A stretch of 64,000 nucleotides of DNA, taken from assembly GCA_031308135.1 (NCBI GenBank), contig JAHLJT010000631.1, positions 32,783,522-32,847,521 of the forward strand, given 5' to 3'. This stretch comes from Acheta domesticus (Eukaryota > Arthropoda > Insecta > Orthoptera > Gryllidae). The translations under genes and the position numbers were made by a program. This document shows positions 11,501 through 24,200 of the stretch, piece by piece. The notes under the pieces are model-generated. The model was not told the DNA's origin and did not search any database. It was given only the letters and a program-made list of their open reading frames with translations. The stretch's first letter is position 1. Every line of letters begins with the position of its first letter.

Positions 11501-14500
11501 GTGTATAAATTTTGTAATTGTGGTGCAATTGTAACGTGTGGGCATGTCCCGATTGGCACGTCTCAAATCGTTTGGTTGGGGTGGAGAAGGGAGACGAAGA
11601 GCAAGAAATGCAGAGAGTACAGAAGAGACTAGAGCAAGGATAAATGCAACAGCAAATACACAAATGTGACAAAGAAAAGGCGGAGGTTGGGATAATAACT
11701 GAAGGAGGATGGTAGCAAGAGTAAGAAAGAAGAAAGGGAGTAAAGACAAACGCACAAACAGGAGGCCGGGCAGAAGAGCGAAAGACGGATGGGAAAAGAG
11801 AACATTGATCGAACTGCGATGGGATCGGAGATCCGAACGAGGTTGAGACAGGAGGAATGGGTTGGTGTCAGTGAAGAGAAGTTGGAGAGGTGACTATTTG
11901 ACTGACAGCGGGACAGGCTGTGTGGTCAGACGTAAAGAAGAAGCAAAAATAACTATGATGACACATCGAATTAGGAACAGAGCACGGGCAGAGTAAAGAA
12001 GCAACGATACCAAAGTTTCGAAATGGGCAGAACGAGGTCGACGGCAACGTAGAGGTCAATAACTAAGAGGGAGTACATCCAAAGTCGAGCGTAAGCGGGA
12101 GAAAGGGGGAAGAGAGAGAGAGGGGGGAAGAGAGAGTGGGGAAGAGGGGAAGAGAGAGTGGGGAAGAGAGAGTGGGGAAGAGAGAGGGGGGAAGAGAGGG
12201 GGAAGAGAGGGGGAAGAGAGGGGGGAAGAGAGGGGGGAAGAGAGGGGTGAGAAGCGAGAGGGAGAGGGGGAAGAGAGAGGGGGAAGAGAGAGGGGGAAGA
12301 GAGAGGGGGAAGAGAGAGGGGAGAGGGGGAAGAGAGAGGGGAAAGAGAGAGGGGGAAGAGAGAGAGGGGGAAGCGAGAGGGGGGAAGAGAGAGGAAAGAG
12401 AGGGGGAAGAGAGGGGGGAAGAGAGAGAGGGGAAGAGGGGGGAGAGAGAGGGGAGAGGGGGGAGAGGGAGGGGAAAGAGAGGGGAGAGGGAGGGGAAAGA
12501 GAGGGGAGAGGGAGGGGAAAGCGAGAGGGAGGGAAAAGAGAGAGGGAGGGGAAAGCGAGAGGGAGGGGGAAGAGAGGGAGGGGAAAGAGAGAGGGAGGGA
12601 AAAGAGAGGGAGGGGAAGAGTGGGGAGGTAGAAGAAAGGGGGGTGGAAGAGAGGGGAGGGGAAAGGGAGGAGAGCGTGGTTGAAGTGAATGCATCGGACG
12701 GAGCCGAGGGCGTGGTCGAAGCCTCGGGCAGAGAAGAAGGCGTGGTCGAAGCGACGAGCACAGACGAGGGCGAGGCCGAAGCCACGAGCAGAGAAGAGAG
12801 CATGGTCGAGGCCGTGGACAAAGATGAGGTCGTGGTCGAAGCCAGACACAGGCGAGGAAGTGGTCAAAGCCACGTGGAAAGACGAGGGTGCGGTCGAAGG
12901 CAAGGATAAAGATGATGGCATGGTCGAAATCTAGGTTTACACGACAGGCATACGTCATCAGTCGAGGGCAAGGGGCGTAGTCTAGGGTTAGACAGGTGGG
13001 TTGGTCCAGGGTGAGGGCAGGGGCAAGAGAAGGGTAAAGGCAAGAGTGGCGGTGGCGGGGCGCACCTGGTCGCCGTGGCCGGTGAGCGAGGCACGCTCGG
13101 CGCCCGCCGCCAGGTCCCACACGCGCACCGTCGCGTCGAAGGCCGCAACGGCGAGCACGTCGGCCGCCAGCGGGTGCCACGCCAGGCACAGCAGCTTGTC
13201 GGCCGACGCCACCAGCGTCGTCTCGGGCTCGTTGGTGGGCGTCGCCAGCCCGCCCGGCGGCACGCGCCACAGCCGGATGGCGCCGTCGTCGCACGCTGCG
13301 CACCGCCCACGCACAACCTCAGCACACCACACTTGCTAATACCCCTCGTTTCAAGAAATACATTATTATATTTTCCTTAAAATATTCACATGTCTACTGT
13401 TCATACTATTGGGTGAGACCTTCATGCAATTGAATGTGTGAAGATTTATGAAATAATGCAACAAATGAAAAATAACATAGTTTGATGTTTTGTACTAAAG
13501 AATTCAAATATTTCTCGATATCGCTGATAGGATCACGTATTCTAATGTTGAAAAAATGATCGAGAATGGGATTCAACCATTTCCAAAAACTTCTTGTGAT
13601 TCTTCGTGCAGTTAGGCGTTGAAAGTATTTTATTTGAAAACCTCATTATACTACATACGTTCATTTTTCCCGAGTAACGTCGTTTGCTAAGGTTTTTTAT
13701 TTTTGTTAATACGATACTTCTTCAAATCCAGCATGGGGAGTTATAGTGAGCATATGAGATTACGAGTAATTCAAGAATGATAATGTAAATATTTTTATTT
13801 ACTAGCCTATGGTCTGATTAAAATAAGTTGGTGATTGACAATTGCGAATGAAAGGGAGCGACGTTGACAGTTTGCGTACCACTGAGCACGTACTCCCTGG
13901 ACAAGTAAATTAACACTTGAAATAAATACTTATTAAAGTAACTAAATCATACACTCATATTTTATGAAGTTACAGCTTAGAAGCTCAACTGTCAATCACC
14001 AACTTATTTTAATCGGACCATACTTTTGTCGAATGATACCTGCCGCCGATTGGACTTTTAATGATGTTAAGTGCAATATTTTTTACATTGTGTTTAATTA
14101 TCTTACACTTAATTTATTAAAAACTTATCTTTTCACTTTTCATGAATGAAGTTTTCATGGTCTTCTTTAATATTAAAGAGAAATTGTTTCGTTGGGAATA
14201 TGGATAAATTAACATTTTAATGCAAATACGTTTTTCTGCCGAAAACTCGCTGCAGCATTACATAATTTTCTTTTCTCAAGAAGTTCCTTACTAAGCGCCA
14301 GAAAGTAAAATGACTTATGTTGTAGCGAAATTCATTATGTAAAGCAGTACGATTAATACAATAGACATTGCGAGGTAAATTATGTAAAACGAGAGTAGTA
14401 CATCACCATTATTCTTTTACATTATGTTTCGAGATTTCTATTATATGCAGAATCGTGTCATTGTTTTGTACGGCAAACGCGTTTCCGCACTAACGAGACT

Positions 14501-17500
14501 TTCTCTTTTATTACCGAAGACTCGCACAAACGGACTTGAAATAATAATGTGGTCCCATTGTAAACAGAATTACACTAGCTTGCGAATTTAAACTTTTTGT
14601 TTGTTGCTTACAGTAAAATGTGCAACTTTATATAATGTAGATGTGCTGAATCCGAATTTTCAATCAGTTTACTTCTGTCACGTAAGATTTTCTTGCGAGA
14701 TCACTTTTCATGTATTGCATAATTACGGGACTTTCATCACAAACATTTTAATAATACTTTTTAAGAATAATTTTAAAGAAAAAAACAATGTTTAATAAAC
14801 ACAATTTGTTGAAATTAATGTGTATGGTTGTTAATACACGTCACTAGGATGTTTTTGCTTTTTTTCTCTTGTTTACATCACTACTGGAAAGTTTCACACA
14901 AATTTTACCTCCGTTGCGCCATACTTGAGAAAGTCCTCCTGTTCCTTTTTTCTCAGTTCGTTTTTTAACAACTTTGTCATATAGCGACAACTTGGTCATA
15001 TAGTGATAGTTTTAACTGTAGGGGGAACCGTAGGAAGAACACGTAAGGACAAAGCGAACACACACAAACATCCATGCCCGAGGAGGGATTGGAACCCGCG
15101 GGTCTTCGAGGCAGATACGGCCTTTCAGCCTTAGCGACCTCGGCTGTCCAGGCCGGCTCTTTTATGTTTGTCTTCGGGTATTTCACGCTTTAACATCCAA
15201 CAATAGTCTGCAAGAATACTGATGTTCTAGCGTCCCTGGTACCCGCTTTCGAACTCCAGACCATTCTTGTGAAATCGTTCGCCTTGATCTTCGCTCAAAA
15301 ATCCTATATTTTCTGGGGAAATAATCTAGGAGAGAAAATAGGAAATGAATTTTCATACTTAGTTCTTGTACGTTTCAAGCATATTAGCCACAATATTTCG
15401 GTAACTGGTTTCCAAACCATAGGTATTCCGAAAGATAGCGACGGCCTTTTGTCGATGACCCGATGACCCGATGACCCAATGACCCAATGACCACGGTCTT
15501 CAATGCATATTGTACGAACATACTTTGTGAGGTGTTCAAAGTTTACATAGGTCTCCAAATTTGATTCCAAACGAGGTACGATTTGATTACTTTTACTAAA
15601 ACTATAATATTACGCCTCGGCTTAGGCACTGTGTATTTCCCACATATATAACAAAAGTTGTCTGGATCATTTATACATGAGCGATGCATGGTAAATACAC
15701 TTTCGTATTGAACTGCAAACACAACATTCTACTACATAATACAGCTTGAAACTGATTTGTTTTCCAGATAACACACACACACACACTAATGCAATGTGAG
15801 AGAAACTAAGACAGAATGTTTCAGTCACCAAGTTTTCCTAAAGACAAGAATGTGTCAGTCACCAAGTAGTGGATATCTACATAGAATAATGGCAAGGGTG
15901 GACGTTAACTCGCCCACGGTATTTAGTAAGAACACATTAAAAGCATTCTAAATGCATTTGGTTTTCAAATCCTGACATTATAAAACTACACGTGGTAAAG
16001 TATCACAATTTATGTAATTTCTATTCGGACATACAAAAATTTCACTATCAAGAAAATAAAATAAAATTTTAAAAAAAATTAAATGGTACGTGATAGGAAC
16101 TTTCTGACTTTAAATTTGATTTCAGCATGCTAAAAATACCCCCCAAAACATTCAAACTTCAAAGGCAGCAATTTCATCGCAGACTAGTGTTACTAATTTA
16201 CGGGAATACTTCTTTACAGGAAAAGTAGTTAAATATTAGAACCAAGTTTTGTGACCAACAAATTTCCACGAGTATAGTGTCAAATTCAGGCTTAATAAAT
16301 TCTTATGTTATTCGCAGGAAACAAGTTTTGATTTAATATGAGAAGGGAGAGACGTCAAAATATGGCCTCCAAAGAGCTGACAGTTCGAATCAATATCGCG
16401 CAACGCGTGAAAAATAGTTAAAGGTGATAGACGAGCGGACGAGTGGTGCGTATGTAGCAACTAATCCCCAAGTATCGACGAGACGTTTTCAACAATGAAA
16501 TTATTCAAAATGTAATTTAACTATTAAAAACATTCCCAATCACTCATGACTTTTCCACAATACTTATTTTACACTACGATTGTACAGAGGCAAAAAAAGG
16601 TGCACGAGGTAAAGTGAAAATGCCACGCCAATTTTCGCGAAAAAATTCAACACGTTAAAGTTTTGTACGTGTGTAACATGCTTATGGACCATGGAACGTG
16701 GATATTAATTAAATGTCAATTCTCCGATGTGAAGCCTCGTTCCGTGAGTGAACACCAGTTGAGCTTAAAGTGGAGTGGACTGCAACGACTTCAGTCAATA
16801 AGGCCACACAGGACGTTGAAGAGGGGTTGCAGCAACTTCACCTTCGTCAGCATAATCGCCGCGAAGGAAATATTTTAGCTCATTAAGTTCATGTTGCATC
16901 AGTCTCATATTCTACTTTTAGCTGGTTCTACTACAATTGTTTCGCAGTTTGTGATTGGCATGTAATACGTCTAGCCTTCCTTACAGTCATATATACTACA
17001 CCAGTGATTACCAACCCACCTTTTTATTTCATCGACCTCTTTTAAGAAAATTGTTAGCTTTATAGACCCCCCTTAGGTGTTCTCTCTAATATTCAGTATC
17101 CATAATCATAAATCAAACAATTGCTTAATAATGGCTATCATATAACAATTTTGTACACCAATATTCTCGTAAATAGCTCGATTTTCAATGATCAAACACG
17201 CTTTCGCTTTTAAGTAGCTGACTTCCTAATGTTCCCTGTAGTGCAGTAGTTACAAAATGCTAAGTGTTTTTTTTTAGAACTGGGCACAACACTTCTGCAG
17301 TGCATATTGCGGAGAGAATTTTGGTGTGTGATAGAGTATCGTGAATGCAGTTATGATTTCTTGAGATTTTTAAACACCCTAACTATTAAGTACGAAAGAT
17401 GGATACGAAAGAAGAGCGAATTTGTAATGTATGTTTGTGTATGTAGTGTGTGTTTGTAGTGTATGTTTTTGTAGTGAAGTTATGTTTTGGTGCTTGTCAG

Positions 17501-20500
17501 ATAACGATTATCAAGGTCATTCATATTTTTTGTATTCAATGTAATATTAATTGTACTTTCTTTTCTGCAAGTTTCTTTTGTATTTTGTAATTTTGCAATT
17601 TTTTTAATTAAAAAAATTGTGATTGGAAGTGCGTGCTTCCATTATATTTGGTAATATTTAGTGTGTTATACATTGTTCTAACCGTGTTGTTGATGTATTT
17701 AGACCTGATGACCGAGAAATAAAATTCCGAAACGTCGGCAAGCTGAGAGACTACTATTTTAATTAACGGACCCAAACCCATGAACAACATGATTCACATC
17801 CGGCCATTCACAATCGCCGATTCACATTCGGCCATTGACTTCCAATCTACTCCTTGATAATCACTGATCCCCTTAAAAAATTTCATCGAGTTCCCGGGGG
17901 TGGGGGGGTGGAGGCTGACCCTGTTGGAAATCCATGTACTACACATTCCGCTAAGAGAAAAGTCACGTAACAGTGACATATGCAGGAATTCGAATACTGT
18001 CGCAAAAACTGTCTGCCGGTCACAACAAATAACTAACGCTTTCTCAAATGATTAACACAACTACTAAGAGCAACTAACAATTGATTCAGGGCGATGTGTC
18101 ATTTGGACAAGTTACTTTACTCTGTTAAGTCTTGTAGTTTCATTGTAAGAGACGTTTATGGATAAATGTAATACGATGATAATGCAATAGTCGCAAATTT
18201 TTAACGATTCCGCAGAGTAATTGAATGGATGAAAACCAGAACTGTATAAGTGACATTTTATAAATTCTGAGAAAAAGGTGTTTATTAAAGGCTATTTTAT
18301 GGTGGCAATGCAATTTAGTGGTTTTAATGAACAATTGAAATGCCGTGGTTTTAACGATGAGAAAAATCACCACGACTTTACAGTGATATTGAATTAAATA
18401 AACAGATTTCTCAAAATTTATGAAACGACACTTACACCGTTCTGGTTTTCCACCCATTCAATTAATAGCCTTCTCCCAATTTAATTGGATGACTAGTTCT
18501 TCATACATAGTATATGTTACTTTCGTGTTTTGTAAAATAATATGTAAGCTCCTCTCATATTAACTGATAAGTTATCTTCTTTCGCTGTGACTGGGAACTT
18601 GTTGACAATAAAAGAGCAAATAAAAATTGAACATAGTTGCATAGTTTTTAAGTAATAATTAGAGACAGGATTTTTATGTAATTACACACTTTTGTCTTTC
18701 TACTTACTGTTCTCAAAATTGTAATCTTGGCGAGTCATCGCCTTCCTAACACAATGTCCAATTTTTTCCATTACATATTTTTACATACATAGTTACAAAA
18801 TATAGTTACAATACATATGTCTTACATATTTTGCTGTTTTTACAATATATTTTCTTATTCTATCAATTTTCTTCAATATTATTTTTTGTGAAAAGTATTT
18901 TAAAAAACATAAGCATTTTCCCCTACATTATTGGTGAAATCTAGGAGTCAAAAGTATAATTGACACCGCGTTTTGTGAGCTGTAATCTTAATTTCCGTGA
19001 AAAATTTGCGGTCACCGACAGGTAACACTTCGATGAAAATGTTGCATGCTGCAGTGTATGTTTGCTGATCGTATATATCGCCTGTTTCTACGATGGCTTC
19101 TATTGTGACTAGTCTGGCTGCTAAACTATGGTCCTGGATTGCAACAGATAAAGCATCAACTTGTGCTCTCCACAATGTTTTTAAAACGCCTGAATTAATT
19201 TTAAAATTTATTTCGGACGTTTTTATAAATGTAATTTCGTTCTATGTTAGTCTTTTTAATTAGAGAATTTTAATATTACATATCATATCTGATTTTACAT
19301 ATTAAATATTCTTACTGTTTTCATTACATATTTATGTTCATACTAGGAAATCCCGGCAGACGTTCTGCCCTTCATCTTCTCTTTCTCCTCCTATCTGTTT
19401 CTCACTGTCTCTCCTTCCCTCCCCCTTAACCATGTCCCTATCTGTCTCTGTCGCTCTTTGTCCCTCTCATTCACATTTACTTGCAGATTATGAACGCCTC
19501 TGAGCAGGTGAGGTAATATCGGGAAGCGCCGTACCAGCAAAAGGTAATAGAATGTTTATTCTGTAGATTACGGTGTGAGAAACGTTTCTTTGAGGCCTTC
19601 AGCCTCAAAATTTTAGTTTTTAACACCCTAGAACGCCTCGTTTAGGAGTTATTTAACGATATAGATTCAAAATGCTGCCGAGTGTGTTGCAGGTTGCATT
19701 TGATGTGAATATCTAGTGGATATGTAGTGAATATATAGAGCCATGGAGTGGAATTACAACAGAATTAACAAAACATAAACCTTCTCGGTGGAAAAAAGAA
19801 AAGAAAAGATAAGAAAAAAAAAAACACATAGAAGTGCCAACTTTCATGGAGATCGGTCCAACGATGTTGCAGTTTTGCTCTTATATACATACCAACATCC
19901 TGTTTTATAAATACAGATTTTGACGTTTAGTACTACGTATTTATCCTAGTAATACTATCTACCTTTATTAGTGTGTCAAAACGCGCACTCACCGACGGCG
20001 AGGCGCGCGTCGTCGAAGGGGTCCCAGGCGAAGTCCATGACGGCGGCGCCGTGCACGAGCGCGGGCGTGACGCCGTCGGGCAGGCGGCCGGGCCGCGCCA
20101 GCTCCAGCACGGCCACCTTGCCGCCTGCGCCGGCCAGCGGCAGCGCCGCGCGCGCCGCGTTGGCGCGGAAGCCGTCGCACTCGCCGCTCACCTGCCGGCT
20201 CACGTTGCGCACGTTCTCGATGTGCGTCGACTTGTGCAGCGGCGTGCCCTTCAGGTGCCGGAACTTGGACACGCGCCCTACGCACACGCCACACGACTCT
20301 CGGCACAACGCACGTGCGCGCGCAGGCAACGCCGTCAGCCTTTCATTGTCGCACACGGACATGCATCTCATCATTTACTTCATGGGTCTTGCTTATGAAC
20401 TCCTTTCAACTTCCAAGGTCGCTGATGCATGCATGCATGCATACGTACATTCATGCATCGGACCAGATTAATAACTTGACGGGCTCCTAAGCATGACCAA

Positions 20501-21249
20501 ACTTTGGGCATCTTTAATGACATTGAAATATTGAATTAATACAAAATAATTTTAAGGTCAACTATAACCTCTGTTATAAAAACTTATTCGAATATTTTTA
20601 TGCTGACATAAAATATTGTTTAAAAATTACAGAGGAGTCCTAACCGGCAGGGTCCTAGGCCCGAGGTCTGCTAAAGAAAGCATCCGACACAGTGCAAAAT
20701 ATAACAGAAACATTCACTTACAACGCTGAACGAGAAGGGAATTGTCGATTTTTGGAGTTATCTATCAAATACTTCACTAAAAAATACATCTTTCCCGCTT
20801 TAATCAATCGCACCTCAATCCTACCTTCCCAGCCCTTCCACACAGCGGTATGCAATGACGATGTGTCGAGTTGTCGCTGAAATGTGTCGCCCTGAAGCGG
20901 TTGTGATTCAAACTTTGCCCCAAGTCGAACTGTTGAAAGCGATCTGCAGTCGCGGTCAAACGCTGTCAAAGTACATCATTGTTAGGTTGTATGTTCTTTC
21001 TTGTCGCTGTAAGGCGTAGATGAAGTGTATAGAACGTTATCCATAGAGTTGACGTTTTAAGATGTTTGATAAATATGACACTGTCATTTACGGTTGCCAC
21101 CTTCAGAACTGTGAAATTAGGGGCAATTCAGAAGAAAAAAAAAAGAGTAAAAATAAAGGATATCTTGAAGATGAAGGAAATAATCAGTAACAACTTAAAC
21201 GCGATAATTAGCTATTATTATGCATGCATGAGGTGTACTCATTAAATGA

Positions 21250-21294
<45 letters not shown>

Positions 21295-24200
21295 GTGGTA
21301 ATTTTCTTAACATTCAACGCAAATTTACATTTAAGGTATGTTAAATCAGACAAAATAGTCAAGGAAATTTATTTCTTTTAAGTATATTTGGAATTTGATC
21401 TAACTACTTTTAAAAATTCAGAATCAGATTTGACAGTTGCGTGAATTTCTTCGTTCATTTTTACTAATGATACTGAACACTATTTCTAGTATCAGTCCAC
21501 TTGAGTCTATTATAATATTAAAGCAACGATTATGTACCTCTAGGTTGAACGAGGTTAGAATATTTTTGGGACGTGCTTGCTAACATTGCACATGAACATA
21601 CCCACACTCCTTCCCCAGCTATGCACAAATTGCTTTTAGTGTGGTAAGTCGACCAGAGATTTGTAAATACACTGAGTACATGGAAGTTAATCCAGAATTT
21701 GTAATTAAATGAGCTTGTGTTGTATCCGTCAAATTATCAATTAAGTTTCACTATATTAATTAGGAGATCATCATATACAAAAAGGGAAGGGAGGTGCCGT
21801 CTCATCCCTTATTCCTCTCAATGAACTAACTTCATCTCTATTAAAAATACACATCACGGCACAAATAGAGAGAAGAAAATATTTTAAGTCCTTTTGAAAT
21901 TAAATTAAAGAATACGATTAGAAAATGAGTAGGCTTTAATACTAAAAAATCCAATAATTAACTTCGCCGCCGGTAAAGGGTACACTTTGTATTTGACCCT
22001 GTAATAGTCCTCCGCTCAGGATAAAACTAGTAACCTGCAAAATGACAATTTCTAGAAAAATCACTTTTCTTGTGCAATGCCCGTCCGAGGTGTCAGCTCA
22101 AGGATCCCACAACGCGGCAAATCAGTTTAGGCACCGCTGCCTACAGACACACACCATCTCCTGTGACTGCCAGCACCCCGGAGCGACGAGGTAAAATCGC
22201 ACCATAAAGAGCTTTTATTTCACGCCCCGCCGCCGTAACACTAACTTTAATAGCGACATCAAAAGAGCAATTCTCGGCGAAGCGTGAGCAGACGACTGAC
22301 GCCGCCTCTGCGCCCCAGATACTTCTCATCGGCAAGGCAGCAGCAACGCCCCCGTCGCTGCACCTCGCCCTTCCATTCACAACGCATCCTTCTTTTCCCT
22401 TCTTATTTCTCGCCCTCCCACTCTTCTCTCCTTCAGCACGTATAACTATGGTTTATAAGATTATTGAATGACCTAAATAGACTTCCACCAGGGGCGGATC
22501 CAGAGGCAAATTTTGGGAGGGGAAATTAAAAATGTGTCATCACAGCTTTTATAAAATGTCGTAGGCTACACTCAGCTCATGCTGCGATACGATTTTATTC
22601 GTTTTAATGATTATCCGAAAATATTTTTGCTTGAAAGTTTCGTGACAAGTTAAAATTAATAATTACTGAACTTTAGGGGAGGGGGATCTCCCTCATTTCC
22701 CTCCCCGTGGATCTGTGCCTGCTTCCACGATCCTTCCATTTCCCTGGCCCCTCTAGAAGACTGTTGACGTAATTCTCCCTTAAGGTGACTCCACACATTC
22801 GGCATTCGCCGAGCAGCGAGCTACTGTTCGCCCGATCCCGACATTTGCCGAACACATCCGGCAAATGTTGATGTGTTATTTGATGTGTCCAAAAGACCGA
22901 CACGCGGTGGGTAGGGCGAGCGCCGAATGTTCGTCACTCGGCAAATAGCAAGCGACCCATCCACACTACTCGGGATTCGGCGAGCGGTTGCTCGCTGTTC
23001 GCCGAATAGTGAATGTGTGGAGCCGCCTTTACGTGAACAGCAGCGTTGCAAGGGTATTGGCAGGCGCGCTGCATCACTCACCGAACACGGTGGAGGTGCG
23101 CTTGGGGGTGGGCGTGGTGGCCGGCTCGGGGCGCGCGGGGGCTGGGGCTGGGGCTGGGGCGGGCTCCTCTTCTTGGGGCGCGGGGGCGGGGGCGGGGGCG
23201 CGGCCCTTGGCCGAGTCGCGGCGGCGCAGCGGCGTGGGCGAGGGCGTGGCCGCGGCGGCGCCCGCGGCGGCGCCGGCCTCCTCGTAGAGGCGGCGGCGCT
23301 CGGCGATGCTGGCGCGCTGGCCGCTGCCGCGCTCGAACGCCGACGCCGCCGGCGCGTCCTCCTCGTCCGTCACGCACACAGTCACCGGCCGCGGCGGCGC
23401 CGGCGCCGTCTCCGACACCGGCGTCACCTGCGCAACCACAATATCCGGGGCTGACAGGTCTTCGTAAATGTATGTTACACTGACGATTCTGATGACCTGA
23501 AAATTCTTTGAAAATGACTTAAAAATAAGAGGAAAATTACCTGTAAAATGACTTTAAAATATTAGGAAAATTAAATAATTTTTTTAAATTCTCAAAAATT
23601 TGTATGAAAATGTTTATTTATTCAATGAATTTTAAAATTTTAAATAACATTTATTTACATAAAATTATATTTTATGTAAAGTCTTTTTTAGGACGAAATA
23701 TAATTCTTAGCTCCGATCTTCAAATCAAATGTATGTTACACTTACGATTTAAATGAAACATTGTACGGAACCTAATTTTCCCAATTTGCTTTGTATTATT
23801 GTTATTACGCACTTCGCGACGAATTTACGATGTGTCAAAGTCTGATTTTTTTCAAATAGTACCATACATTATTTTTAGGTTTCAAAAGTAAGTAAAACAA
23901 CCTCGTAAGTCCACATAGAAAAGGCTGAAGAACTATAAACAGATGATTTTAACTCTTCTGTATATTTTTATTACTTGACCTCACCCCTTGAGGTTTGCTA
24001 TACTGAACTTTTCTAGGGGCTCGTGGTAGTTAAAACATTTGGGCGATATGCCACTTCTCAGGAGGGTGGCTGGGGAAAACACTGCTCATGGATCGAGCTG
24101 CCTGGTTACCCAACAGGAAGGCTATTCGGAAAGACAAGAACGGAAATCAAGCTGTTACCTGCCTTACAAAGGCGTTTTCTAGCAGACTAGAAAGCTACAG

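Noticed and set aside
12136..12909. Plus-strand Glu/Arg/Gly-rich ORF
   Set aside because: Translation of a purine tract and a minisatellite whose unit is a multiple of three; no domain.
12673..12935. CRISPR array
   Set aside because: Contiguous 30-bp units without spacers in an animal intron: a minisatellite.
12056..13303. Minus-strand ORF of 415 codons rich in Pro, Ser and Leu
   Set aside because: It runs through the GA-rich tract and the 30-bp minisatellite and joins pod1 exon 11 out of frame. It is compositional.
15087..15147. tRNA gene
   Set aside because: A and B boxes are present but no cloverleaf with acceptor stem forms, and a SINE body follows. The same applies to 10001-10069 and 51925-51970.
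16996..17100. hAT element end (ccagtgattaccaacccacc)
   Set aside because: The left end looks hAT-like but I found no matching right end or target duplication.
22141..22380. Minus-strand ORF of 79 codons with balanced composition
   Set aside because: No homology recognised and no splice signals consistent with pod1 phases; its neighbourhood is rich in MITEs.
22927..23483. Plus-strand Gly/Arg-rich ORFs
   Set aside because: Antisense of pod1 exon 9 and the adjacent MITE.
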